Source of the DNA: Firm-04 sp045617625
GTDB taxonomy: Bacteria; Bacillota; Clostridia; Oscillospirales; Ruminococcaceae
Direction: 5' to 3'
DNA length: 64,000 nt
NCBI GenBank assembly: GCA_045617625.1
Contig: JAZLJA010000012.1
Coordinates: 62,001 to 126,000 of the forward strand
Position 1 is the first letter of the stretch. Each line of letters begins with the position of its first letter. Positions 16,600-25,353 of this stretch are shown here, piece after piece. Below the pieces are notes generated by a model. That model was not told the origin of the DNA. It was given only the letters and a program-made list of their open reading frames with translations, and did not search any database. The position numbers were made by a program, and so were the translations under genes.

Positions 16600-17291
16600 T
16601 GGACAAGACAAAAACGACCATATACATCGTGCGCCATGCGGAGGCGCAGGGCAATGCAGAGGAATTCTTTCAGGGCAACATCGACACGATGCTCACCGAA
16701 AAAGGGCAGCTGCAGCTCGATTTTCTCGCCAAACGATTTGCCGATATCCCCCTCGATGCCATCTATACAAGCCCTTTGCAGCGGGCAATGCTCACTGCGG
16801 AGGCGGTCAACACGCATCATAGGCTTTCGCTGATCCCCGAATATGAACTGCGGGAAATCAACGGCGGCGACTGGGAAGGCAGACGCTGGGCAGATCTGCC
16901 CGCAATGTTTCCGCATGCCTACGAGAACTGGAAAAACCATATGGAACTGTTCTGTGCGCCAAACGGCGACGCCATGACAGATGTTTATTCACGTATGTAC
17001 GATATTTTCACGCAGATCGCAAAGGAGAATCTCGGCAAGACCATCGCGGTGATCTCCCACGGCTGCGCGGTACGGAATTTTCTCAGTGCCGTGGAATTTG
17101 GCAGCATTCTGCATCTGCGCGATGTGGGCTGGGCGGACAATACCGCTGTTTCACTCGTCGAATTTGACCCGATCTGCGGCTGGCAGCTCGTGTTCAAAAA
17201 CGATTCTTCGCATCTGCCCGCAGATATGTCCTCGCTCACAAACGCAAACTGGTGCAAATATGAGACAGAGGAAAAGGACGAAAACGCATGA
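16599..17291 (+). CDS. histidine phosphatase family protein
   Basis: This 230-residue protein belongs to the phosphoglycerate-mutase-like superfamily. The phosphorylated histidine lies in YIVRHAEAQGN, where the usual RHG is RHA. TSPLQRAMLTAEAV supplies the second Arg, EINGGDWEGRRWADL is the substrate-side block, and ISHGCAVRNFL holds the second catalytic His. It most likely hydrolyses small phosphate esters; the substrate is unknown. The ATG at 16599 overlaps the pyrD stop by one base (TAATG); another ATG 6 bases upstream is possible. Its end overlaps ruvX by 4 bases. Confidence 0.88.
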   Translation: MDKTKTTIYIVRHAEAQGNAEEFFQGNIDTMLTEKGQLQLDFLAKRFADIPLDAIYTSPLQRAMLTAEAVNTHHRLSLIPEYELREINGGDWEGRRWADLPAMFPHAYENWKNHMELFCAPNGDAMTDVYSRMYDIFTQIAKENLGKTIAVISHGCAVRNFLSAVEFGSILHLRDVGWADNTAVSLVEFDPICGWQLVFKNDSSHLPADMSSLTNANWCKYETEEKDENA

Positions 17292-17728
17292 TTTTATTCG
17301 CTGTTGATTTTGGCGACACCCGCACAGGCTTCGCCACCTGCGACAAATCCGAGCTGATCGCCTCCCCCGCAGGCGTGCTGACAGAGCGCAGATTCGACGT
17401 CTGTGCTGAAAAAACCGCGCAGGCAGCCCTCGCCGCCCACGCGGATGAGATCGTGGTGGGGCACCCGAAAAACATGGACGGCTCCTGCGGCGAACGCGCC
17501 CAAAAATGCGCCGAATTTGCACGCATCGTGGGCGAACTGACAGGGCTGCCCGTCACCCTTTGGGATGAACGCTGCACCACCGTTTCCGCGCACCAGATCC
17601 TCAACACGACCAACACACGCGGCAAAAAGCGCAAGGCTGTCGTCGATGCGGTTGCCGCCGTGCTGATCCTCGAAAGCTATATGGGCTATCGCAAAAACTG
17701 CAAAAGCAGCGCATCTGCGGAAGTTTGA
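17288..17728 (+). CDS. ruvX: putative pre-16S rRNA nuclease / Holliday junction resolvase-like YqgF (RuvX)
   Basis: This 146-residue RNase H-fold protein starts with the catalytic VDFGDTRTGFA. It continues with DEIVVGHPKNMDGS, WDERCTTVSA holding the Glu of the active site, and VVDAVAAVLILESYM with the last catalytic Asp. YqgF family members process the 5' end of 16S rRNA; an older annotation calls them Holliday junction resolvases. The ATGA overlap with the phosphatase indicates coupled translation as the last gene of the pyr operon. Confidence 0.93.
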   Translation: MILFAVDFGDTRTGFATCDKSELIASPAGVLTERRFDVCAEKTAQAALAAHADEIVVGHPKNMDGSCGERAQKCAEFARIVGELTGLPVTLWDERCTTVSAHQILNTTNTRGKKRKAVVDAVAAVLILESYMGYRKNCKSSASAEV

Positions 17729-17905
17729 TTACCGCCACAGATCCGTGATGCTGTCGATCACATCGCTCAGCGCACGCATCGCCTTTGCAGTGCGAACCTT
17801 CAGCCTGGTTTTCTTCGTGCAGCCGCCCGCCAGCAGATACGTCATTGTGCCTGCTGCCGCACCCGCTGCAAATCCCGCCGCCATCTCTCGCCAAAGAGAT
17901 TTCAT
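17729..17905 (-). CDS. 58-residue putative membrane protein of unknown function
   Basis: This short gene encodes a peptide that opens MKSLWREMAAGFAAG. A Gly/Ala-rich hydrophobic stretch (about residues 8-28) could span the membrane. A basic amphipathic C-terminal half (TKKTRLKVRTAKAMRAL) follows and ends DLWR. AAGGAGGCGATT places a full ribosome site 7 bases before the ATG, which is the main support. It is convergent with ruvX, and the stop codons are adjacent. The layout resembles small YtxH-like proteins, but I cannot assign a family. Confidence 0.6.
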   Translation of the reverse strand: MKSLWREMAAGFAAGAAAGTMTYLLAGGCTKKTRLKVRTAKAMRALSDVIDSITDLWR

Positions 17906-18013
17906 CGCAATCGCCTCCTTTCACGGTGTCGTTATCCGTAGCATTCCCACACGGGCGCGATTGATTCCTTGCGGCAAATATTACGGATAAATACAGAAAA
18001 AGGATGATTTTTC

Positions 18014-18565
18014 TTGCAAAAACTGCATCTTGTACTGGTGGAGCCGCGCATTCCGCAGAACACAGGCAGTATCGCCCGTACCTGCGCCGTCACAGGTGCC
18101 ACACTGCATCTTGTGCATCCGCTCGGCTTCAAAATCGAGGACAGCAAGCTGAAACGTGCAGGGCTCGATTACTGGGATAAACTGGAAATCGTGCACCACG
18201 AAAACATCGAGGCATTTTTCGCCGCCTATCCGCAGGCAGAAAATGCAGCCAATCCGTTCTTTTACTTCACCGCGAAAACCGGCACGCTCTATACCGATGT
18301 GCAATACCCCGACGAGACATTTTTGCTGTTTGGCAGAGAGGACACGGGGCTTGACGACGCGCTCCTCGCCACGCACCCCGAACGCTGTGTACGAATCCCC
18401 ATGCGGGAAACGCTGCGCTGCCTGAACCTCTCCAATTCCGTTTCCATCGCCGCCTATGAAGTCCTGCGCCAGCACAACTTTGAAGGGCTGTGCCGCGACG
18501 GCAGATGGGCAAAAGCAGATTGGGAACCCGAAATTCCTCGCAGCTACGATATTTCTCAAACGTGA
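18014..18565 (+). CDS. trmL: tRNA (cytidine/uridine-34 2'-O-)-methyltransferase TrmL
   Basis: This SPOUT methyltransferase methylates the wobble-base ribose in leucine tRNAs. The 183-residue protein has the family N-terminus LVEPRIPQNTGSIARTCA and the knotted SAM-binding core FLLFGREDTGLDD, with IPMRETLRCLNLSNSVSIAAYE at the C-terminus. The only reasonable start is a TTG at 18014: an in-frame stop lies 9 bases upstream, AAAGGA sits 9 bases before the TTG, and the family homology begins at once. The longer-than-usual start context suggests modest expression. Confidence 0.94.
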   Translation: MQKLHLVLVEPRIPQNTGSIARTCAVTGATLHLVHPLGFKIEDSKLKRAGLDYWDKLEIVHHENIEAFFAAYPQAENAANPFFYFTAKTGTLYTDVQYPDETFLLFGREDTGLDDALLATHPERCVRIPMRETLRCLNLSNSVSIAAYEVLRQHNFEGLCRDGRWAKADWEPEIPRSYDISQT

Positions 18566-18597
18566 ACCAAAATATTCATCAGAAAGGATACAACGCC

Positions 18598-19494
18598 ATG
18601 CTGAATCCGAAAATCAAGCTGATAACCGACTCATGCAGCGATATCCCCATCGAACTTGCCAATGAACTGGATATCCTCATGCTCTGTTTTCCTGTCACCG
18701 TGGACGGCGAATCGTTCCGTGAGGTGCAGGATATCAGCAAAGAGGAATTTTACGAAAAGCTCGAATCTGCGCGCGATTTCCCCACAACAGCAGGTCTGAC
18801 GCCGTTTGAACTCCACGAGACCTTTGCATCGCTTTATGCGGAAGATTACACCGATGTCATCTATGTCACGATCGGCAGCGGCGGCTCGGCGACCTATAAA
18901 AATGCACTGCTCGCCAAGCAGCAGTTTGAAGATGAGGATATGTCCGCTGACCGCCCGATGCACATTCACATCGTGGACGGCAGAAACTATACCGCGACCT
19001 ATGGCTATGGCGTGACCGAAGCGGCAAGAATGCTCAAGCGCGGCGCAAATGTCACGAAAATCCTTGATTATCTGGAGGATTGGAATGCTTCTGCGGGGCT
19101 TTACTTTGTCCCGATGTCGCTGAAGATCCTGAAAAAATCGGGGAGAGTGAGCGCGGCAGCAGCATTTGCAGGCGGCGTACTGGGGCTTCGTCCGCTGTGC
19201 GAGATCATCGACTGCAAATCGGCAGTGACGGAAAAAATCCGCGGAGAGAGCAGCATCATCCCGCGTCTTGCCGAGCTTGCCAAATCCCGCATGATCCCGA
19301 AAACACCGTATGTCGTCATGCGCGGTTCTGACCCGTCTTATGCGGAAGCGATGACGGCTTATATGACCAAGCTGGTGGGATATCCCCCTGCGGCTGAATG
19401 GTCGATCGGTGCAACGATCGCTTGCAATGCAGGTGCATCGGTGGTCGGAATCATCATCAAGCAGCAAAACCGCGGCGCATTGCCTGTGGATTAA
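18598..19494 (+). CDS. DegV family fatty-acid-binding protein
   Basis: DegV/FakB-like proteins bind a fatty acid and, in some species, present it to the kinase FakA for phospholipid synthesis. The 298-residue protein starts with the typical ITDSCSDIPIELA. It has FPTTAGLTPFE and YVTIGSGGSATYKNA in the N-terminal half, where the conserved Thr and Ser contact the carboxylate, and LKKSGRVSAAAAFAGGVLGLRPL in the second half. The ATG at 18598 has AAAGG about 9 bases upstream. A terminator follows. No fakA lies nearby, and a second DegV gene lies at 45158. Confidence 0.93.
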   Translation: MLNPKIKLITDSCSDIPIELANELDILMLCFPVTVDGESFREVQDISKEEFYEKLESARDFPTTAGLTPFELHETFASLYAEDYTDVIYVTIGSGGSATYKNALLAKQQFEDEDMSADRPMHIHIVDGRNYTATYGYGVTEAARMLKRGANVTKILDYLEDWNASAGLYFVPMSLKILKKSGRVSAAAAFAGGVLGLRPLCEIIDCKSAVTEKIRGESSIIPRLAELAKSRMIPKTPYVVMRGSDPSYAEAMTAYMTKLVGYPPAAEWSIGATIACNAGASVVGIIIKQQNRGALPVD

Positions 19495-19526
19495 AAGAAA
19501 TCATTCAATCCCGAAACACAAAAACA

Positions 19527-19562
19527 AAGCGGACGACTTTGAAAGTCGTCCGCTTCTTTTAT
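19527..19562 (+). terminator. intrinsic terminator after the DegV gene
   Basis: A 12-bp perfect stem, AAGCGGACGACT paired with AGTCGTCCGCTT around a 5-base loop, is followed by CTTTTAT. It separates the convergent DegV and ROK genes. The AAGCGGAYGAC arm recurs in other hairpins of this window (29818 and 43785). Confidence 0.85.
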
Positions 19563-19568
19563 CATTTC

Positions 19569-20783
19569 TTAAACCAAGCCGCCTGCGTCAAAGAACATCT
19601 TATCGACTGCAAGTGCAGCACCTGCAAGGAAACTGCGCTCCGTGTCGATGATGCTGAACACCAGATTCGGGACATTCGCTTCTCCGAGCAGACTCACCAG
19701 CGCCTGTTTCAGATAATCCTTTGCCTTATCCTCAAATGAAAAGTTTTGCAGCACGATGCTGTGCGAAAAATGTGCAACGCTCAGATTGTGAATCGCCAGC
19801 GCAAGCATATCCAGCATATCATGCAGCACTGCAGCCACGCCCGGATCATCTTCCTCGTAAGAAAACTTGATTTTCTTCATGTCCATAGTATCGACCTTGC
19901 CGTTGCAGGCTTTATAGAGAATCGGTGTTTTCTTCTCGGAGAAAATTTCACGCAAACGCGAAACAAGAACATTTGGGGTCAGTTCCGCATGGATGGAACC
20001 ATCAGGGAAACCTTCACTTTTTCTTCCGCCCTTACGAACGATGCAGCGTTCGATGGAATCCGTGTGAATCTCGTATTCTTTCTGCAATTCATTGTCAGTG
20101 ATGACAGCACAGTTATACTGCGCACCTGAATAGAGCAGCACCATATTCTGGCGTGCGCCGTTCTTGAAATCGAGGTTTGCAAGCGCGTAAAGCCCGATGG
20201 CATTCGCGCAGTGAACAGGAATATTGAGTTCCAGCTCCATCATATAACGCAGCTTGGAGAAACTCAGCACGCCGTCCTTGATTTCAGCACGCATCTGCTC
20301 CCAGCGGGTGGGCACAACGCCCAGACCAAGCCCCAGTACCTGCTTGGATGTGAGGTTGCTGTTCTTCATCATTTTGTGGCAGGAGTTTGCAATGAATGAG
20401 ATGATATCCTGCTGGTCGGTGGAATCGCTGACATTGAGGAGGTCCTTGTCGAGAATTTCGCCATCGAGCGTGGAAAGCCCGACGCAGACATTTCGCTCGT
20501 TGATCATCGCACCCAGCACAAATTTATAATTTGCGTTGATGCCGATGAGAATTTTGCGGCGACCCTTCTGGAGATGCTCATAATCAATCGGGGCCTCGCC
20601 CAGTTCCACCAGAACGCCCTGTGAGATCATCTCGTTGGTGATGATGGTGACAGCCGCACGAGTCAATGCAAGCCGTGCAGCGATGTCCACACGGGAGGTG
20701 GGACCGTTTTCGCGGATCACTCGCAAGATCTGCTTGCGGTTCCTGCGTTTTAAGTCGAGTTTGCTAATACCTTTCGTTTCCAT
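19569..20783 (-). CDS. ROK family transcriptional regulator
   Basis: This 404-residue protein has an N-terminal winged helix-turn-helix (about residues 15-70, RNRKQILRVIRENGPTSRVDIAARLALTRAAVT) joined to a ROK sugar-kinase-like domain. The domain keeps GLGLGVVP but lacks the CxCGxxGC zinc motif and clear catalytic residues, so it should act as a sugar-sensing repressor or activator, not a kinase. It may control carbohydrate genes such as the ABC transporter at 25-29 kb, but nothing adjacent proves this. Near-repeated CTTGRTACSTTT elements lie in its own upstream region. Confidence 0.85.
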   Translation of the reverse strand: METKGISKLDLKRRNRKQILRVIRENGPTSRVDIAARLALTRAAVTIITNEMISQGVLVELGEAPIDYEHLQKGRRKILIGINANYKFVLGAMINERNVCVGLSTLDGEILDKDLLNVSDSTDQQDIISFIANSCHKMMKNSNLTSKQVLGLGLGVVPTRWEQMRAEIKDGVLSFSKLRYMMELELNIPVHCANAIGLYALANLDFKNGARQNMVLLYSGAQYNCAVITDNELQKEYEIHTDSIERCIVRKGGRKSEGFPDGSIHAELTPNVLVSRLREIFSEKKTPILYKACNGKVDTMDMKKIKFSYEEDDPGVAAVLHDMLDMLALAIHNLSVAHFSHSIVLQNFSFEDKAKDYLKQALVSLLGEANVPNLVFSIIDTERSFLAGAALAVDKMFFDAGGLV

Positions 20784-20806
20784 AAAAACACGCCTTTCAA
20801 ATTTTC

Positions 20807-20863
20807 CTTGGTACGTTTTGTATTCTTTTTTCCATTTTTAATTTAGTTTATCTTGATACCTTT
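20807..20863 (-). promoter_or_regulatory. possible operator repeats upstream of the ROK regulator
   Basis: Two direct copies of CTTGRTACSTTT (20807-20818 and 20852-20863, 10 of 12 bases identical on the plus strand) flank the likely promoter area. A partial third, ATACCTTTCG, lies at the very start of the gene. Autoregulation is a guess. The rest of the 20784-21026 gap is AT-rich without other clear signals. Confidence 0.3.
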
Positions 20864-21026
20864 ACGTACTAACAATATTATAAACAAATGATATGAACGA
20901 GATGTGAACTCCGTGTGAACATCATGTAAATTTGCATAATATTCACTAAATTCTTTCAAGATATGATAATTTGTGCATTATTATATGTTTGATGAATTAT
21001 CTATATACAATTTGTTATATGATGAA

Positions 21027-23702
21027 TTAAGTAAAACAGCCTGTAATGAAAATAATTAAGGGACTAATATAGACAATTAAAAGTACAAGCGCAAAGGACA
21101 CCGCCGATGCCGCAAGAGCAGCCCTGCCTGTCCACACAGGCAGCGTCAAGCGTTTTGCCCGACGCAGTCCGAGTGCCAAAAGCGTCAAACCTGCGCCCAC
21201 TACGCTGAAAATCATGCCGATGCGCAAGCCGCGGGGCACAAATTTCAGCCTGATTTCGCAGTCGCCCGATGGCACGGCAACCGACATTTCACAGGAATTT
21301 GTGCGGACAATTTCAGCAGATTCTCCGTTTACGGTTGCCGTAAATCCTTCATCGAACGGAATGGCAAGCGTCAAAACGCCCGATTTCTCGTTTGTGCATT
21401 TTGCCGAATAGCATCCGCGCCCGTCATATACGACCTCCGCACCGTGCGCCGCCTCGAACGCATCCGCCATTGCATCCAGCCGAATACCGAACACCCCAAA
21501 GCTTTCGCAGGCAAAATCCTTGTTGACCACGATGCGCACCGAAACATAATCTCCCGCGTATTCGCCGAGGAAAATCACGCCGTTACTGTCGTTTTCAGGG
21601 TACTGATACCGTAGATTCTTTCCGTTGACCGACACGGAAACCGCGCCGTTCCGAGGATTTCCGATCTCCGTGCCCGTGAGCGAATAAAGGTCGAAATAAA
21701 GTGCCTGATGGTCGGGCACAAACATCGCAAAACGGATCTCCTTGATCTCCTCAGCCTCTTTATCCACGTTGCACGTCACCAAGCCCGTGGCGGGATCGTT
21801 GGCGAGCGTGCAGTAATTTGTCGCAGTTGCAGGATATTCGACAATCAGATCATCCGCGCCAAGCATCGTCGCCGCGAGGTATCGCTGAACAGCAGTGCGG
21901 CTGCCGCTTGGCAGATCTGCTTCGGGGAAATCTTCGGTCACAATGCCAATCGGCAGCTGATACGTGCTTTTTGCGATGCTGAGCCGTTTGTCCGTCCAAA
22001 CCTGCTCTGTCCACGCCGGAAAATCGCGTGTCTGCCCAAGCTGATAGCGCACGCCCCAGAGTGCATCGGAAAGCACCGTGCCGCCCGTCGAAGGCACCTC
22101 CATCCAATAGGAACTGTACCCCATTTTCTTCACACCTACAAGAAAATCTTCGCGTGTCAGCGAGGTGTAATGCGCGAGTGTCGGGTAGCCGAGTGCTCCG
22201 ACCATGTTTGCGTGTGCATATTTTTTCGTTTGCTTCACGCGGTAAAACGTGTCGTCCTGAATCTGATGCGCCGCCGACATGGTTTGCGCATAAAGCGGAT
22301 CCTCCGCGGCATTGCCGCAGAAGGCATAGAACATCGAAAACGGAAGATGGCAGGCGAACAGCAGTGCCATGAAAACCGCGCAGATGCGATGATTCAGTTG
22401 CCGCTTGCGATACAGCTGCAGCAGCAGAACATATCCGATCACACAAATCACCGCAGGGATTGCCACACGCCAAAGCATCGGGAGATCTACCCAGAGCGTG
22501 CGCAGAAATTCCAGAAGTTCTTTTTTTGAAAAGCGCAGCAGCACATATGATGAAATCCCAGCAGATGCGCAGATTCCGACAAGCAGCAGATGCCATCCGA
22601 CACCCACTTTTCGCTCCGATTCCGCTCGCGGTTCAGAGAACAGTTCCGCTGCCAGCGTCAGCAGCAGCAAAATCGGGAAAAACGCCCAACGAAACGGAAA
22701 CGCCTGATAACTGCCCGTGTGCCACATGCGGTTGATCGGGTCAAACATCGCTGCCGTCAGAAGCAGCAAAGACAGAAGCATCCGCCGCATCTGTTCCGAC
22801 TCGGAAATATTCGCGCGGCGTTTGAAAACCCACGGAATCACTGCGAAAATCAGCGGTGTGCAGAGCAGCAGCGCCAGCTTATCTTCCGCCCCGTCCGTGA
22901 TATAGCCCTTCTGAAGCGAATGAATGATGCCGCCGCCGCGTGCCGATGCCATGACTTCGAGCAGCGCGGGCAGCCAAACAGCCGCCGTGATACACGCCGC
23001 CGCAATATTTGCGCACCAAAACCGCCGTGCCGCCGCAGGTTTTTCATCAGGTGAGACGGAATACCGAATGGCAAGCGCGACGTAAATCAGCAGGAAGATC
23101 GCCGCCATGAATCCGAGGTAAAAGCACAGCGTCACAAGTGCCGAAAGTGCCGCAACATATGGCAAAACGCGGCGTCGATGCAGGAGCATATCCACCGCCA
23201 GCAGCAGCAGCGGTGCCAACGCCTGCACATCCAGCCACATCAGATTTTGAAAATAGAACAGCCCATACCCGCATACGCCATACATGACGCCCGTCAAAAC
23301 GCGCGTAAATGCGTTTGATTTCGGAATGCGATACCCGATCCAGACGGAAGCAGCCGCCGATGCAAGTGCAAGCTTCATCGGCACAAGCAGATTCATCAGC
23401 AGATTGAGCGGAATGTCGGTATATAGCGCGATGCACGAAAACGGATTGCATAAAAAGAAGTAAAATATACCAAGAAAATTCATGCCTCCAGCATCCAACG
23501 GAGTATAACAGAGGTTATCGCCGCTTTGCAGAATTTCACGCATCTGCGTCAAAAGCGGGATACCTTGCTGCTGCATATCACACCATGCGATGCTCTTGTC
23601 GCCAAAGGGATAGATGCCATATATTGCATAAAAGATACCGAATATTCCAAGAGCACAAATCGCGCTGATGAGCGGCGACAAGCGCGAGAGCGATTGTTTC
23701 AA
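21027..23702 (-). CDS. YfhO family multi-pass membrane protein (GT-C-like)
   Basis: This 891-residue protein has about twelve to fourteen membrane segments in the first 480 residues, a large extracytoplasmic beta-rich domain (about 490-840), and final membrane helices. The motifs near the start (FYAIYGIYPFGDKSI, WCDMQQQGIPLL) and LDAGGMNFLG are typical of YfhO. In Bacillus and Listeria these proteins help glycosylate lipoteichoic acid or other surface polymers. The start appears to be a TTG at 23702: a GGAATGG site lies just upstream and a good promoter at 23736-23764 would initiate near 23729. The partner glycosyltransferase is not in view. Confidence 0.85.
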   Translation of the reverse strand: MKQSLSRLSPLISAICALGIFGIFYAIYGIYPFGDKSIAWCDMQQQGIPLLTQMREILQSGDNLCYTPLDAGGMNFLGIFYFFLCNPFSCIALYTDIPLNLLMNLLVPMKLALASAAASVWIGYRIPKSNAFTRVLTGVMYGVCGYGLFYFQNLMWLDVQALAPLLLLAVDMLLHRRRVLPYVAALSALVTLCFYLGFMAAIFLLIYVALAIRYSVSPDEKPAAARRFWCANIAAACITAAVWLPALLEVMASARGGGIIHSLQKGYITDGAEDKLALLLCTPLIFAVIPWVFKRRANISESEQMRRMLLSLLLLTAAMFDPINRMWHTGSYQAFPFRWAFFPILLLLTLAAELFSEPRAESERKVGVGWHLLLVGICASAGISSYVLLRFSKKELLEFLRTLWVDLPMLWRVAIPAVICVIGYVLLLQLYRKRQLNHRICAVFMALLFACHLPFSMFYAFCGNAAEDPLYAQTMSAAHQIQDDTFYRVKQTKKYAHANMVGALGYPTLAHYTSLTREDFLVGVKKMGYSSYWMEVPSTGGTVLSDALWGVRYQLGQTRDFPAWTEQVWTDKRLSIAKSTYQLPIGIVTEDFPEADLPSGSRTAVQRYLAATMLGADDLIVEYPATATNYCTLANDPATGLVTCNVDKEAEEIKEIRFAMFVPDHQALYFDLYSLTGTEIGNPRNGAVSVSVNGKNLRYQYPENDSNGVIFLGEYAGDYVSVRIVVNKDFACESFGVFGIRLDAMADAFEAAHGAEVVYDGRGCYSAKCTNEKSGVLTLAIPFDEGFTATVNGESAEIVRTNSCEMSVAVPSGDCEIRLKFVPRGLRIGMIFSVVGAGLTLLALGLRRAKRLTLPVWTGRAALAASAVSFALVLLIVYISPLIIFITGCFT

Positions 23703-23735
23703 GTTGATTCCATTCCTTTCGTTAAGACTACATCC

Positions 23736-23764
23736 ATGATAACACATCCGATGCGAAAAATCAA
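23736..23764 (-). promoter_or_regulatory. promoter of the YfhO-like gene
   Basis: TTGATT (23764-23759) and TATCAT (23741-23736) are separated by 17 bases on the minus strand. Initiation near 23729 leaves a leader of about 27 bases, which supports the TTG start at 23702. Confidence 0.7.
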
Positions 23765-23789
23765 GGAAAATCACATAAATTCTTCACAT

Positions 23790-24386
23790 TCAGCCACGCA
23801 GCAGCAGCGGCTGAAGCTGATGCCCTGCCATTGCCGCAGCGATCGTTTGCGGCACGAGCGCGAAATCGGCGACGAGTGAGCAGGGCTTGACATCCGGGGC
23901 ATCCTGCCCAAACGGCACAAAATAATAGTGCCGACGATTCAGCAGCTCGCCCAAATTCTTCGCAGATGCGGACAATCCGTCGTTTGTTGCAATGCAGAGG
24001 ATCACAGGCTTTCCACCGCGCAAATGCGATTTGATCGCCATTGTCACGGTATTATCCGTGATGCCGTTCGCAAGTTTTCCGAGCAGATTTCCCGTGCAGG
24101 GGCAGACTATCAACGCATCTGTGAGGTTTTTCGGCCCGATGGGTTCCGCGTCAACAATGCTTGCCACGATTTTCCCGTCGCCCATTGCCGAAAGCGTCTC
24201 ACAAAACTGCTCAGGCGCACCGAACCGTGTGCGAATCTCCGCGAAATGTTCCGAGACGATCGGCAGCAGCTTTGCCCCCTCCGCGACGCACACCTGCGCC
24301 GCCGCAAGGGCTTTTTGTGCGCTGCAAAACGATCCGCAAAGTGCAAATCCGAGGCGCACGCCCATCAGCATACCATGGTCAGGCAT
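23790..24386 (-). CDS. dpaB: dipicolinate synthase subunit B (SpoVFB/DpaB)
   Basis: DpaB is the flavoprotein-like subunit that works with DpaA to oxidise dihydrodipicolinate to dipicolinic acid in the mother cell during sporulation. The 198-residue protein begins LGFALCGSFCSAQKAL and has PIGPKNLTDALIVCPCTGN, LAKLANGITDNTVTMAIKSHLR-type blocks and YYFVPFGQDAPDVKP near the C-terminus, all characteristic. It looks complete. The ATG at 24386 overlaps the stop of the dpaA remnant, preserving the normal dpaA-dpaB coupling. Because the upstream dpaA is broken here, DpaB may lack its partner. Confidence 0.92.
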   Translation of the reverse strand: MPDHGMLMGVRLGFALCGSFCSAQKALAAAQVCVAEGAKLLPIVSEHFAEIRTRFGAPEQFCETLSAMGDGKIVASIVDAEPIGPKNLTDALIVCPCTGNLLGKLANGITDNTVTMAIKSHLRGGKPVILCIATNDGLSASAKNLGELLNRRHYYFVPFGQDAPDVKPCSLVADFALVPQTIAAAMAGHQLQPLLLRG

Positions 24387-24531
24387 TCTGCACACCCCCA
24401 GTCTCAGCAAGACACCTGCACACCGTTTCGCCGACAATGCATCCTGCCGTTTTTGGGGCGCATTTCGCAGGCAGCGACAGCGCCCAGATCACTTTCTGTC
24501 CGCGTGCAGATGCGGCTTCAAAGTCAACCCC
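24379..24531 (-). pseudogene. dpaA: C-terminal remnant of dipicolinate synthase subunit A (dpaA/spoVFA)
   Basis: About 50 codons read GVDFEAASARGQKVIWALSL and then PAKCAPKTAGCIVGETVC. This corresponds to the last part of DpaA, where the family has VDFEAA, ALxLPGKxAP and TAG. Homology stops abruptly upstream of the VDFEA motif, at a boundary holding one arm of a 10-bp inverted repeat. The matching preceding part lies at 29896-30095. No start codon or Rossmann domain is attached, so this piece cannot make DpaA. The stop still overlaps dpaB in the usual way. Confidence 0.8.
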
Positions 24532-25276
24532 GTATGTCGTCGGAGACAAATGCATCTGTGATACGATAAATCCGCGCATTTCCTTGCTTTCCGCAGATTT
24601 CCAGTGCATTCATCCGCACAAGCAGCGTCAACAGCATCCGCATATCATTCACACTCGATGCTGCCGCTTCTGCCGCCTGCTTTGCCGAAAATTCACGCGG
24701 CAGATGTTCGGGCAGCAGTGTCAGATAATCATGCGGCGACGCAAAAAATCGCAATTCGTTGAGGGCGTTCGGTACACGGTCGAGCTTTTCATACTGCACC
24801 CGCCGCCCCTTTTTGTGTGCCACACGATATTCTGTCAGCTCCACCGAGGCAATGCAAAGCTGAAACCGCGGATTTGTAAGGAAATCGCGCAGGGTATAGA
24901 TCTCGCGCATTGCCGTGAACATCGTTTCGTGCTTCGGCGATTTGCGCCGCCCCTGCAGCACACCGTTTTCATCGACGGTTGCGAGCCACTTCGGGTTTGC
25001 AACGGGATGCACGACTGTCACGGGGCATGCTGCGAGAAACGCTGTCAATTTCTCTTTCAGGCGCGAAAGCGAGCGAGTCTGGATCTCCACAACGCCGTCC
25101 TCGGTCACCGCATCCGCAATGAATCCCCCGACAGACCGCTCGTGCGTATCAGGATCGGGCGCGAAATAATGTTTCAGGGCAATGTGCAGCGATTTCTCTT
25201 TCATCGTGCCGATGCCCCTGCACCCCATATCATACTGCGCCGCCTGCAAAGCGGCAGCAAACCGTTCCTCATCCAT
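24524..25276 (-). CDS. conserved hypothetical protein, possible PD-(D/E)XK-like fold
   Basis: This 250-residue soluble protein contains GIGTMKEKSLHIALKHYF, then GGFIADAVTEDGVVEIQTRS, LKEKLTAFLAACPVTVVHPV, and a C-terminal half that looks helical and winged-helix-like. The spacing of Asp, Glu and Gln in ADAV...EIQTR resembles a restriction-endonuclease-like core, but that is a tentative inference. I have seen similar uncharacterised proteins in Clostridia. GGAGG lies 8 bases before the ATG. Its C-terminus crosses the junction with the dpaA remnant, and the stop lies inside former dpaA sequence, so the native end may be altered. Confidence 0.65.
   Translation of the reverse strand: MDEERFAAALQAAQYDMGCRGIGTMKEKSLHIALKHYFAPDPDTHERSVGGFIADAVTEDGVVEIQTRSLSRLKEKLTAFLAACPVTVVHPVANPKWLATVDENGVLQGRRKSPKHETMFTAMREIYTLRDFLTNPRFQLCIASVELTEYRVAHKKGRRVQYEKLDRVPNALNELRFFASPHDYLTLLPEHLPREFSAKQAAEAAASSVNDMRMLLTLLVRMNALEICGKQGNARIYRITDAFVSDDIRG
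24539..24548 (+). repeat. inverted repeat arm at the left dpaA junction
   Basis: GTCGGAGACA on the plus strand lies 7 bases inside the point where dpaA homology ends. Its exact reverse complement is at 29880-29889, at the other dpaA junction. With a shared ATG offset by two bases, the similarity extends to ATGNNGTCGGAGACA on both sides. Confidence 0.6.
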
Positions 25277-25293
25277 ATGCGTTCCTCCAAAAG

Positions 25294-25329
25294 AAAAGCA
25301 CGGTGCTTCTGAATAAACACCGTGCTTTT
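25294..25329 (-). terminator. intrinsic terminator of the sugar ABC operon
   Basis: AAAAGCACGGTG and CACCGTGCTTTT form a 12-bp stem around a 12-base loop, with a T-rich exit on the minus strand. It lies between the last permease gene and the 24524-25276 gene. Confidence 0.85.
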
Positions 25330-25353
25330 GTGCTGAATAACAGTCCGTGGAGA

